In this document: positions 15,985 to 23,161 of the stretch, piece after piece
How the letters are laid out: each line of letters opens with the position of its first letter
How positions within the stretch are numbered: the stretch's first letter is position 1
The notes under the pieces: generated by a model
What the model was told of the DNA's origin: nothing
Database searches by the model: none
Seen by the model: the letters and a program-made list of their open reading frames with translations, nothing else
Position numbers and translations under genes: made by a program
NCBI GenBank assembly: GCA_017507805.1
Contig: JAFWAC010000015.1
Coordinates: forward strand, 124,001-188,000
Length of the DNA stretch: 64,000 nucleotides
Source: Clostridia bacterium
GTDB taxonomy: Bacteria; Bacillota; Clostridia; Oscillospirales; Acutalibacteraceae
Direction: 5' to 3'

Positions 15985-17049
15985 ATGGAAATTAAAATCA
16001 CTAAAGCTTCCACACTTAAGGAAAAGCCCGATAGCTCTGCGCTGGGCTTCGGTAAAATTTTTACCGACCATATGTTTATGATGGATTGGAATGATGAAAA
16101 GGGCTGGTCAAATGCCCGTATAGTTCCTTTTGAAAACATTTCCTTGCATCCGGCTTCAACCGTTTTGCATTACGGCTCTGAGATATTCGAGGGCTTAAAG
16201 GCCTACCGCCGCAAGGACGGAAAGGTACAGCTTTTCAGACCTATTGAAAATATCCGCCGTATGAACCGTTCTGCTGAAAGACTTTGCTTGCCCCAAATTC
16301 CTGAGGAGGATGCTTTGCAAATTCTTAAGACCTTTGTAGGGGTTGAACAGGATTGGACTCCTTCGGCGGAGGGTACCTCCCTGTATCTGCGTCCATTTAT
16401 GTTCGGTAATGACGAGTCTTTGGGTGTTCATGCAGTACATAATGCTACCTATGTTATAATTGCTTCACCTGTCGGAAGCTACTATAAAGAGGGTATTAAC
16501 CCCGTTAAAATTATGATTGAGGATGAGGATGTCCGCGCCGTAAGAGGCGGTACAGGCTACGCAAAATGCGGCGGTAACTATGCCGCAAGTAACCGTGCGG
16601 GTCAGCGTGCGGAGCAAAAGGGCTATTCTCAGGTTTTGTGGCTTGACGGTGTAGAGCGCAAGTATATTGAGGAAGTCGGCGCTATGAATGTAATGTTCAA
16701 GATTGGCGATGAAATCGTAACTCCGATGCTTTCAGGCTCTATTCTCCCCGGTATTACCAGAATGTCCTGTTTAGAGGTTCTTAAAAAACAGGGCTACAAG
16801 GTAAGCGAACGCTTGCTCAGTATTGATGAGCTTGGTGAAGCACTTGAAAACGGCACCCTTGAGGAAGCTTGGGGCTGTGGTACTGCGGCAGTAGTGTCAC
16901 CAATAGGCGAGCTTTGCTATAAGGATGTTAAGTACACCATTAACAACGGTGAAATCGGTAAGGTTACCCAATATCTTTACGATACCTTAACAGGTATTCA
17001 GTGGGGTAAAATTGAGGATAGCTTTGGCTGGACTTTGTCGATTGAATAA
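15985..17049 (+). CDS. ilvE: Branched-chain amino acid aminotransferase
   Basis: A 354-residue PLP enzyme of the long bacterial/eukaryotic-type BCAT group. It exchanges the amino group between glutamate and the 2-oxoacids of Val, Ile and Leu. The PLP lysine is in AKCGGNY (about Lys194), followed by SQVLWLDGVERKYIEEVGAMN and GSILPGITR, with GTAAVVSPIGEL near the end. I chose the ATG at 15985 with an AAGGAG site at 15972; an upstream GTG gives six extra residues inside that site. As last gene of the Val T-box operon it completes the path from acyl-CoA to amino acid. A strong terminator follows. Confidence 0.95.
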   Translation: MEIKITKASTLKEKPDSSALGFGKIFTDHMFMMDWNDEKGWSNARIVPFENISLHPASTVLHYGSEIFEGLKAYRRKDGKVQLFRPIENIRRMNRSAERLCLPQIPEEDALQILKTFVGVEQDWTPSAEGTSLYLRPFMFGNDESLGVHAVHNATYVIIASPVGSYYKEGINPVKIMIEDEDVRAVRGGTGYAKCGGNYAASNRAGQRAEQKGYSQVLWLDGVERKYIEEVGAMNVMFKIGDEIVTPMLSGSILPGITRMSCLEVLKKQGYKVSERLLSIDELGEALENGTLEEAWGCGTAAVVSPIGELCYKDVKYTINNGEIGKVTQYLYDTLTGIQWGKIEDSFGWTLSIE

Positions 17050-17061
17050 TTGAATTCTTTA

Positions 17062-17098
17062 TAAAAAAACCCTCACACGGCTGTGTGAGGGTTTTTTT
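17062..17098. terminator. Bidirectional terminator after ilvE
   Basis: Stem CCCTCACAC (17070-17078) with GTGTGAGGG (17083-17091), a T run at 17092-17098 and an A run at 17063-17069. It ends the ilvE operon and can also end the convergent gene at 17116. Confidence 0.92.
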
Positions 17099-17115
17099 GT
17101 GTGTTATGTTGAGTT

Positions 17116-17322
17116 TTATGCCTGAGTAGCTTCGTTGGGCATGCAGAGAAGCAAAATTCCGGCAAGAATGTTTACGAAAAGAAGCACACAGATTTTCCAA
17201 CCGGTGGTAAGCTCGTTCTTTTTCATCTTGCTCAAAGCAATTCCACCGAAAATAAGGGGCAGAATATACCAAAAGCCCACTATCATACCGATAATAATAA
17301 ATATCTTTGCAGCTGTTTTCAT
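17116..17322 (-). CDS. Small two-helix membrane protein
   Basis: A 68-residue protein starting MKTAAKIFIIIGM with two hydrophobic helices (about 6-28 and 46-62) joined by a basic loop (LSKMKKNE). The ATG at 17322 follows a GGAGGAG site seven bases upstream; an upstream ATG five codons earlier lies over that site. The arrangement resembles small DUF4190/interaction-type membrane proteins, but no specific family is assigned. Function unknown. Confidence 0.7.
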   Translation of the reverse strand: MKTAAKIFIIIGMIVGFWYILPLIFGGIALSKMKKNELTTGWKICVLLFVNILAGILLLCMPNEATQA

Positions 17323-17413
17323 AGTTTTCTCCTCCAAAACTAATTTTATATTTTCATATTAACAGTTTTTTATATAAATGTCAAGAAGCTTTCTTTTTCG
17401 GCAAATTATTTAA

Positions 17414-18208
17414 TCATAAGCGTTCTTTTAATGCGGCATGGCAGGTAAATTCCCATGTTGCGATATTGCCTGTATAACGTCCTCTGTTTTCACACACAAA
17501 AATTTTTGCGGATATTTTGGCTCCGTTAAGTAATAAGCTTATGCTCTCACTGCCAATATCGGGGATTTTGTCGTTTTCAATAACATAAATATTGATTTTA
17601 ATACTTGAATTTAACGGTGCTGTTACTGTGTCACCGCTGTAAATATTTATTCCGTTATATGTAACTCCTTTCAACCATTCGTTACCAACATGATTGTTTG
17701 CAAGCATGTTAAAAGAATAGTAAATTTTGTAAACCCCTTTTGTTGATTTGGTCATACCTCTAAGTGCGGTATTTAAATCATTGGCAGCCTGTTCTACATC
17801 TTGTATGGTGGCTTCCTCGTTATTTATAACCGCCTGTGCCGAGGAAATTTCAGCGTTGAGTGATAAGCAGGAGGCGGTGGTGTATATATTTTCGTTTATT
17901 GCCAAAGCCTTTTCAACTAAGCCTGCAAGCTCGGACTTATCAGGCTTTGGATACAAATTATCTATGGCTGATTGCAGATTTTTTTCAGCTTTATGAAGCT
18001 TTTCCGTGCTTGCAAATGTTTCTTTTTTTACTGAAATTGCATTTTGGAGCGCGACTTTATATTCTTGATATGAAGCAGGAGTATAGGTATCCTCTGCTTT
18101 AACTTCTTGTTCAATGACCTCCTGTAAGGAGGCTTTTTCTTTTTCGTTACAACCCGATAGTATCAATATAACAATTACAGATAAAATAACGCTTATGATT
18201 TTTTTCAT
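17414..18208 (-). CDS. Surface lipoprotein with FIVAR repeats
   Basis: A 264-residue protein with a lipoprotein signal (lipobox ILSGC). Two helical FIVAR-type segments follow (about residues 40-85 and 90-150), with the typical pattern SYQEYKVALQNAISVKK and AEKNLQSAIDNLYPKP. The C-terminal third is strand-rich and unclassified. FIVAR modules occur in Gram-positive surface and carbohydrate-binding proteins. The ATG at 18208 has an AGGT-rich site (complement of 18214-18218); a GTG at 18220 is less likely. It is transcribed away from the XRE genes, and the intervening region holds an inverted repeat that may control both. Confidence 0.72.
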   Translation of the reverse strand: MKKIISVILSVIVILILSGCNEKEKASLQEVIEQEVKAEDTYTPASYQEYKVALQNAISVKKETFASTEKLHKAEKNLQSAIDNLYPKPDKSELAGLVEKALAINENIYTTASCLSLNAEISSAQAVINNEEATIQDVEQAANDLNTALRGMTKSTKGVYKIYYSFNMLANNHVGNEWLKGVTYNGINIYSGDTVTAPLNSSIKINIYVIENDKIPDIGSESISLLLNGAKISAKIFVCENRGRYTGNIATWEFTCHAALKERL

Positions 18209-18291
18209 AATAAACCTCACACAATAAATATAATATACAATTCACCTGTTAGAACAACTGCAATATACAGTTTAACATAACGGTAATAAAA

Positions 18292-18342
18292 TTACAAGTA
18301 TTGGGTATAAAACCGTTAAGTTTAGCGGTAAAATACTTGTAA
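18292..18342. promoter_or_regulatory. Nested inverted repeat, putative XRE operator
   Basis: A perfect 11-bp inverted repeat, TTACAAGTATT (18292-18302) and AATACTTGTAA (18332-18342), encloses an imperfect palindrome from ACCG (18312-18315) to CGGT (18326-18329). It lies just upstream of the first XRE gene and between divergent genes, a usual place for an autoregulatory operator. That the XRE protein binds here is inference. Confidence 0.5.
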
Positions 18343-18355
18343 AGGCGGTGAGATT

Positions 18356-18667
18356 ATGGATATTCATAAGCGACTTTGTCAATTACTTGATGAGCGCGGT
18401 TGGTCAGAATATAAATTAGCAAAAGAATGTGGATTATCCGAATCTACTCTTGCTAATATTTTTCGCAGAAACACATTGCCCACAGTAGGTACTTTAGAAG
18501 CAATTTGTTCTGGCTTTGGCATTACTTTGTCTCATTTCTTTGCTGATGGTGATATGGTAGAAATGACACCTGAACTCAAGATGCTATTTGAAAATTGGGT
18601 AACTCTCACAGCAGAGCAGAAAAATGTAATACTGCAGATGATGAAAACATTAAATTCGAATAAATAA
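18356..18667 (+). CDS. XRE-family transcriptional regulator
   Basis: A 103-residue protein with a helix-turn-helix in residues 1-60 (WSEYKLAKECGLSESTLANIFR) of the Cro/CI type and a short C-terminal tail (LTAEQKNVILQMMKTL) that resembles the dimer tail of small clostridial XRE regulators. GGCGGTGAG precedes the ATG. It is the first of three small XRE genes in a row, each with its own spacing and probably its own promoter. Targets are unknown; the nested inverted repeat upstream suggests autoregulation. Confidence 0.88.
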   Translation: MDIHKRLCQLLDERGWSEYKLAKECGLSESTLANIFRRNTLPTVGTLEAICSGFGITLSHFFADGDMVEMTPELKMLFENWVTLTAEQKNVILQMMKTLNSNK

Positions 18668-18741
18668 AATTTTATTTAAAGTAAAATACGATAATATCCT
18701 ATACAATTCAAGTGTAAATTAATTGTGGGGGTAATTTGTGT

Positions 18742-19077
18742 ATGGATTATTATAAAATTGGTCAAAAAATCAGAAAATACAGAAAAGCTATGAATATGTC
18801 TCAAGAGAAATTATCCGAATTAGTGGGAATATCTGTAACTCATATGAGCCATATAGAAACAGGGAATACCAGACTAAGCTTACCTGTATTGGTTGACTTA
18901 GCTAAGGTATTAGAAGTTAGAATGGATGATTTATTATTTGATTTTCCTTTAGAGAAGGAAATATCAATAAAGGAGCTTAGTGAAATTTTAGAAACCTGCA
19001 CCCCTCAAGAGATAAAAATAATAACTGAGACTGTTAAAGCATTAAAAACATCGTTTAATAAATACTTATCTAAATAA
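18742..19077 (+). CDS. XRE-family transcriptional regulator
   Basis: A 111-residue protein with an N-terminal Cro/CI helix-turn-helix (IGQKIRKYRKAMNMSQEKLSE, then VTHMSHIETGN) and a helical tail (TPQEIKIITETVKALKTSF). The ATG at 18742 has a GTGGGGGT site about ten bases upstream; a TTG two codons earlier is possible. It is more typical of the immunity/SinR-like group than its two neighbours. Targets unknown. Confidence 0.88.
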   Translation: MDYYKIGQKIRKYRKAMNMSQEKLSELVGISVTHMSHIETGNTRLSLPVLVDLAKVLEVRMDDLLFDFPLEKEISIKELSEILETCTPQEIKIITETVKALKTSFNKYLSK

Positions 19078-19079
19078 AT

Positions 19080-19103
19080 ATGTAGAGATTTCTGTCCCTA
19101 CAT
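19080..19103. repeat. Short hairpin related to the palindromic repeat downstream
   Basis: The sequence from TGTAGAGA to TGTCCCTACA forms a small imperfect hairpin. Its outer bases match the ends (TGTAGGGACAG / CTGTCCCTACA) of the large palindrome at 19495, as if it were a deleted copy. Confidence 0.4.
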
Positions 19104-19153
19104 TATATTACCGCTTAAATTATTATACAATAATAGAAAAAGGGGTGTTGTTT

Positions 19154-19468
19154 ATGGTTGATATGCAGTTTGTTAGAGACCGTATATCTGTACTTAGAAC
19201 AAAAAAGAATATATCAGAATATAAAATGAGTATAGAATTGGGACATTCTAAAAGTTATATGCAAAGCATTTCTTCCGGTAGGTCAGCACCATCTTTAGGA
19301 GAATTTTTGTATATATGTGAGTATCTCGGCGTTACGCCTAAAGATTTTTTCGATGATGATATTAATGCGCCTCAGCTTGTGCGTAAATTATATGATTTAA
19401 CATTAAATATGTCAGAAACGGATTTGAATATTTTAATTAATACTGCTGAAAGATTGAAGGATAAATAA
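19154..19468 (+). CDS. XRE-family transcriptional regulator
   Basis: A 104-residue protein whose helix-turn-helix (ISEYKMSIELGHSKSYMQSISSGRSAPSL shown in part by SEYKMSIELGHSKSYM) resembles that of the gene at 18356, with a tail ending in NMSETDLNILINTAERL. The ATG at 19154 follows an AGGGGTG site; a TTG nine bases upstream is less likely. The three XRE genes share length and tail layout and probably arose by duplication. A large palindromic repeat follows the gene. Confidence 0.87.
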   Translation: MVDMQFVRDRISVLRTKKNISEYKMSIELGHSKSYMQSISSGRSAPSLGEFLYICEYLGVTPKDFFDDDINAPQLVRKLYDLTLNMSETDLNILINTAERLKDK

Positions 19469-19494
19469 ATTCTACACAAGTTAATAAAATCTAT

Positions 19495-19569
19495 TGTAGG
19501 GACAGGCGTCCTCGACTGTCCGTTGATTCAGATGTATTTTGCGGACAGTCGAGGACGCCTGTCCCTACA
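19495..19569. repeat. Palindromic intergenic repeat (REP/MITE-like)
   Basis: Two perfect 28-bp arms (19495-19522 and 19542-19569), beginning TGTAGGGACAGGCGTCC, are separated by a 19-bp loop. The arms are more GC-rich than the surroundings. There is no T run, so it does not look like a terminator. Such elements occur in many copies in some gut Firmicutes genomes, but copy number cannot be checked here. Confidence 0.75.
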
Positions 19570-19679
19570 TTCAAATTCTTAAGTTAATGACACCCCTCGT
19601 CAGAGGGAGGAGAAGCTTGTGCATTTGAAATGTTGAAAAGTGTGATTATTTAAGATATAATCATCGAGAGGTGAGGGAA

Positions 19680-20108
19680 ATGATATATACAGAAAAAACA
19701 AAAAAGGCATTAAAGCTGTGCTTTGAAGCTCATAAAAATCAGACAGATAAAAGCGGTATGCCTTATGTGTTTCATCCTTTCCATTTGGCAGAGCAAATGG
19801 AAACCGAGGAGACTGCCGTTGTCGCCTTGTTGCACGATGTGATTGAGGATACAGATTATACCCTTGAGGATATAAGAAAAATGGGGCTTGGAGAAACGGT
19901 TGTAAATGCTCTGTCTTTGCTGACACATGATGATGCGGTAGAATATATGGATTATGTGCGTGCTATCAAAGAAAATTCCGTTGCAAAGTCGGTTAAGCTT
20001 GCAGATTTAAGGCATAATTCTGATTTATCACGATTGGATGCGGTTGATGAAAAGGCTTTGACAAGACGGGAAAAGTATCTGAAAGCAATTGAATTGCTGG
20101 AAAAATAA
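19680..20108 (+). CDS. HD-domain hydrolase (RelA/SpoT-type HD family)
   Basis: A 142-residue single-domain HD protein. The metal ligands are visible as PYVFHPFHLAEQM (His), ALLHDVIEDTDY (HD pair) and KLADLRHNS (Asp). This is the pattern of the hydrolase half of RelA/SpoT and of stand-alone small alarmone hydrolases of the MESH1 type. The lack of a synthetase domain fits a (p)ppGpp hydrolase or another nucleotide phosphohydrolase, so the substrate is uncertain. The ATG at 19680 follows GAGGTGAGGG. It stands alone between the palindromic repeat and a convergent small gene. Confidence 0.82.
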   Translation: MIYTEKTKKALKLCFEAHKNQTDKSGMPYVFHPFHLAEQMETEETAVVALLHDVIEDTDYTLEDIRKMGLGETVVNALSLLTHDDAVEYMDYVRAIKENSVAKSVKLADLRHNSDLSRLDAVDEKALTRREKYLKAIELLEK

Positions 20109-20151
20109 TTTTTGGTTTGTAATCGAAAAATGAATAATTAAGGTTTGCAAA

Positions 20152-20177
20152 AAATCCCCACCGAAAACTCGGTGGGG
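20152..20177 (-). terminator. Terminator after the small gene at 20186
   Basis: Stem CCCCACCGA (20156-20164) with TCGGTGGGG (20169-20177). On the minus strand it is followed by ATTTTTT. It also lies 3' of the HD gene on the plus strand, but the plus-strand T run is poor. Confidence 0.8.
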
Positions 20178-20185
20178 GTTTGCTG

Positions 20186-20395
20186 TTATTGCTCTTTTGG
20201 CTGTTCAAGGGCAATTGTGAGCACATGTCTGTATATGCCTTTGAATTGCCCTTGTGCTTTCTTTAGAGCCTCAGGGGAAAGCGTACCCTCATCAAAGCGT
20301 TCGCGAAGCTTCTTTGCCTTTTTCTCAAGCCTTGAAAATTCGCGGTTGATTTCTCCTAATGCCTTTGCGGCAGTTGGATCTGAATAATAACCCAT
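20186..20395 (-). CDS. Small conserved-looking helical protein of unknown function
   Basis: A 69-residue, highly charged protein predicted to be helical (INREFSRLEKKAKKLRERF, then LSPEALKKAQGQFKG). I do not recognise a family. It is supported as a gene by an AGGAGG site before the ATG, a good promoter at 20522-20550 and a strong terminator after its stop. A transcribed leader of about 120 bases precedes it. A structural or nucleic-acid-binding role is possible but not supported by any motif. Confidence 0.75.
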   Translation of the reverse strand: MGYYSDPTAAKALGEINREFSRLEKKAKKLRERFDEGTLSPEALKKAQGQFKGIYRHVLTIALEQPKEQ

Positions 20396-20521
20396 AGTTT
20401 TTCCTCCTATATTCTTTTTTTATACAGGAAGGCAAATAAAAAAGCCTATCCTGCAAATGGGCAGAATTCTCCTGTGGAAAATTCAATCCATTGCAAAATA
20501 AGCCAAAAATTTTATGCCCTT

Positions 20522-20550
20522 ATAATATCACAGAGTTTTCGGTTTGTCAA
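20522..20550 (-). promoter_or_regulatory. Sigma-A promoter of the small gene at 20186
   Basis: On the minus strand: TTGACA (complement of 20545-20550), 17-bp spacer, TATTAT (complement of 20522-20527). Transcription would start near 20515, leaving a leader of about 120 bases. Confidence 0.85.
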
Positions 20551-20588
20551 GTGCTTTATCATTAGTAATAAAGAAATCCCTGAAGGTA

Positions 20589-20617
20589 TTGTAAATTAAA
20601 AGTTTTTATCGTATAAT
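20589..20617 (+). promoter_or_regulatory. Promoter of the gene at 20658
   Basis: TTGTAA (20589-20594), 17-bp spacer, TATAAT (20612-20617). A second TATAAT lies at 20622-20627. Confidence 0.65.
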
Positions 20618-20657
20618 ATGTTATAATAAAACTTTGGTTCATAAAGGAAGTTGTATA

Positions 20658-21083
20658 ATGAAAGAAATTATATACACATTCAATAATCGCGGTTGTTATT
20701 TACCGGATAAGTCTGAGGCATTTGAAGCTGAGAATAAAATAAAGCTTGTTATAAAACCGCACGAATTTGAGTTAAAGGTTTCTGAGACGGTTTTAAGAAA
20801 GACATCGTGCGAGGGATATGTTATTGAAGCATCCCGTAATGGAGAGGTGTTCTTTTACGATTATAGCAATAACCTCCTTGCTCAAATCAAAGCAACACAA
20901 AAGGAATTTTCTGAGTTCAGACTTTCCTGGAAGCAAAGCTCAATCTGCCTGAGCTTCGGCTCTCTGCAGACTGTTGATTATTACCCCGACTGTGATGGCG
21001 AATTTGACCGTTGGGGAACCGAATGGGTAACTGAATATGAGGTCTTTTTTGATACGGTCAATAATCATTTGTCGGCTGATTGA
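20658..21083 (+). CDS. Hypothetical protein
   Basis: A 141-residue soluble protein with no signal peptide or membrane segment, starting MKEIIYTFNNRGCYLPDK. It is rich in alternating hydrophobic residues, as in a beta-sandwich, and has a C-terminal acidic patch (DYYPDCDGEFDRWGTEW) that looks like a metal or calcium loop. I do not recognise the family. The ATG at 20658 has an AAGGAAG site; an upstream TTG at 20634 has none. A bidirectional terminator follows. It is a monocistronic gene. Confidence 0.72.
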   Translation: MKEIIYTFNNRGCYLPDKSEAFEAENKIKLVIKPHEFELKVSETVLRKTSCEGYVIEASRNGEVFFYDYSNNLLAQIKATQKEFSEFRLSWKQSSICLSFGSLQTVDYYPDCDGEFDRWGTEWVTEYEVFFDTVNNHLSAD

Positions 21084-21118
21084 ACGGATGATATTCTGTT
21101 GCGATTAATATACATAAC

Positions 21119-21155
21119 TGAAAAAGCCTATCGTTTTTTACGATAGGCTTTTGGT
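21119..21155. terminator. Bidirectional terminator
   Basis: Stem GCCTATCGT (21126-21134) with ACGATAGGC (21140-21148), A run before and T run after. It ends the gene at 20658 and the convergent operon that ends at 21158. Confidence 0.9.
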
Positions 21156-21157
21156 TG

Positions 21158-22174
21158 TTATTTGCCATTATATATGCTGTCACAAATGCCCTGTATTTCC
21201 AAGGCGCGGTCAGCATTTGTATAATCGCGGTTTTGACTTAGAATAAGCTTGTTAAAGGCTTTAAACTGCTTGAGATAAATATTGCCCTTTTTGCCGTAGA
21301 AAAGCTGCGGCTTGGCAACCGAACGGTTTTGCTGTGCTTCATAAGCCCCTTGCGGTGAGTATATATACTTTAACCTGCCTGCTTCCTCCTGACCTAAAGT
21401 ACCCTCGGCATATATGCTGCCCTCTGTACCGTATATTTCAAGCTTGGCAGAGGAACAGTTGTCGGGAATGTTGAAGTTGACATCAATTATACCGTATATA
21501 CCGTTTTTGGAACGGAAGGTGATTACCGCACTGTCCTCAACCTCGTAGCTAAAGGTTTTATTGCCGAAAAAGCTCTTACATTCGGCAATTCGGTCACCGG
21601 TAATGTTATAAAAAAGCTCCATGCAGTGAACTGCAAGGTCCATAATACAACCGCCGCCACTCATACTTTTTTGCTGGCGCCATGCACCCGGAATTTCGGG
21701 ATACCAGCATGAAAACTGCAGTCTAACTGTATTAATACTGCCAAGCTTTCCGGCTTGCACAAGCTGATGCGCCTTGCAATGAAGATTGTGATAACCCATC
21801 ATGTAACCGATAATCAACTGCTTATTTTTGGACTTAAAGGCGTCAACTATTTTCTTTCCCTCTTTATAATTAAGGGCGAGTGGTTTTTCCATAAACACAT
21901 GAGCGTTATATTTAAGAGCTAACATTGCGTGCTCGTAATGGCAAAATACAGGAGTTGCAATATATACTGCATCGCAAGGAACTGCGGCAAGCATTTCCTC
22001 TGCATTGCTGTAATAATGCTCCACACCGTATTTTTCTGCTATTTGCTTGGCAACGGCATCTACCTTGTCCATAACGGCAACAATTTCATTTTGTTTATCG
22101 CAAAGTAATGCCGGAATGGCGCGGCGATCTGCAATTCCTCCGGCGCCGATTATGCACCATTTTATTTTTTTCAT
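21158..22174 (-). CDS. Gfo/Idh/MocA-family sugar oxidoreductase
   Basis: A 338-residue NAD(P)-dependent oxidoreductase. The Rossmann start is KIKWCIIGAGGIADRRAIPAL, and the family lysine motif EKPLAL lies near residue 95. The C-terminal domain has the GGGCIMDLAVHCMELF segment with the conserved Asp and His. The ATG at 22174 has an AGGTGAG site; upstream starts have none. It is the last gene of a three-gene unit with a NagB-like protein and a PIG-L deacetylase, so it may act on an amino sugar or its derivative. The substrate is not identifiable. Confidence 0.9.
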   Translation of the reverse strand: MKKIKWCIIGAGGIADRRAIPALLCDKQNEIVAVMDKVDAVAKQIAEKYGVEHYYSNAEEMLAAVPCDAVYIATPVFCHYEHAMLALKYNAHVFMEKPLALNYKEGKKIVDAFKSKNKQLIIGYMMGYHNLHCKAHQLVQAGKLGSINTVRLQFSCWYPEIPGAWRQQKSMSGGGCIMDLAVHCMELFYNITGDRIAECKSFFGNKTFSYEVEDSAVITFRSKNGIYGIIDVNFNIPDNCSSAKLEIYGTEGSIYAEGTLGQEEAGRLKYIYSPQGAYEAQQNRSVAKPQLFYGKKGNIYLKQFKAFNKLILSQNRDYTNADRALEIQGICDSIYNGK

Positions 22175-22193
22175 AAATCTCACCTGTTTGTTA

Positions 22194-23141
22194 TTAATTA
22201 CATTCTGCCTCAAGCGGACCTGCAAGCTCCTTCAGGAAAAACAATTTTCCTGCAAGGGTGGGAATGTAAGAGGATGTAATCCAAGGGGTTTTGCCGTAAC
22301 GCAAGGTCATCCAAAGGGACATACCCTGCCACTGCATACCTCTGCCAAAGGTTCCGTCTGCGCCGCCAATGGCATAGTCTGCCTTAAGGAATAGACCGGG
22401 ACCTATTGTGTTTGCACGGCAGGGAACAAGTGTGGTTCTGGATTTAAAGCTTGTGAGAGCGTTTTGCTCAACGGTGAGTGGATGAATTTTAGCTCCTATT
22501 CTGTAGGGTGCGTTTTCCCAATCCTGTTCACTGCTGTAATCTGCGGCAAAGGTCGGCTCCCAGAAGGCGATGTGGCACATTCTGCCTATACCGTAAACAA
22601 GAACAAGCTTTGCACCCTCTGCTTTTAAAGCATTTATCTTTTCGGGGTATGTAGGAAGATTTTCTTTTGTGGCAAAGTTGCGTTGTGTTTTTGGAACGGT
22701 AAGCTCACCGAGTGGATTGAAAAGCGCCTGCTCCATGGCATACTGAAATGAGCCCGGGTTATCGGGTGAAAGGGTATTGCCCTCACCGTCTGCCCATTCG
22801 TCCATATTAAAGGTATAAACATGGTCGCAGGAAATGCCCCATTCTTTTATGAAATAAACCACCCATTTATACATACCCATTGGTCCGACAGGCAGAATGA
22901 AAGCAATTTTTTCACCTGCTTCTTTGGCAAGCTTTATCTGCATTGCGATTTCGTGCCCCATATAGGTTTCAAATTCGCCCAAGGTTTCGCATTTGACGGG
23001 GGCGAAGCTTTTGTTCCAATGTGCTTGTCTTTCGGTTATTTTTTCAGGCGTGTCTATGCAGGCATCAATTTTATCAAAATCCCAGCCTGCGGGGTAAAAC
23101 CCTTCAAGAGCAGAGCCTTTTACGGTTGAATTAAAGTTCAT
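22194..23141 (-). CDS. NagB-like glucosamine-6-phosphate isomerase/deaminase family protein
   Basis: A 315-residue member of the NagB/6-phosphogluconolactonase fold. The motif TFNMDEW keeps the catalytic Asp of NagB (Asp72 in E. coli). The second active-site motif, GVGNDGHIAFNEP in NagB, here reads [13 protein letters not shown]: the Asp that takes part in ring opening (Asp141) is replaced by Met, while the His and Glu are kept. An extended N-terminal region of about 60 residues also differs from NagB. The function may therefore be an altered isomerase or a non-phosphorylated-sugar enzyme. An AAGGAGA site precedes the ATG. It lies between the deacetylase and oxidoreductase genes. Confidence 0.85.
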   Translation of the reverse strand: MNFNSTVKGSALEGFYPAGWDFDKIDACIDTPEKITERQAHWNKSFAPVKCETLGEFETYMGHEIAMQIKLAKEAGEKIAFILPVGPMGMYKWVVYFIKEWGISCDHVYTFNMDEWADGEGNTLSPDNPGSFQYAMEQALFNPLGELTVPKTQRNFATKENLPTYPEKINALKAEGAKLVLVYGIGRMCHIAFWEPTFAADYSSEQDWENAPYRIGAKIHPLTVEQNALTSFKSRTTLVPCRANTIGPGLFLKADYAIGGADGTFGRGMQWQGMSLWMTLRYGKTPWITSSYIPTLAGKLFFLKELAGPLEAECN

Positions 23142-23161
23142 AATTATATCTCCTTTTTAAT

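Noticed and set aside
7485-17049. Fermentative oxidation of branched-chain amino acids (Stickland type) as the role of the VOR-ilvE operon
   Set aside because: T-boxes turn genes on when amino acids are scarce, the opposite of what a catabolic operon needs, and the synthetase is AMP-forming. It is not fully excluded.
19495-19569. The palindrome as a terminator or a toxin-antitoxin operator
   Set aside because: There is no T run on either side, and the arms are far longer and more GC-rich than the operators or terminators in the window.
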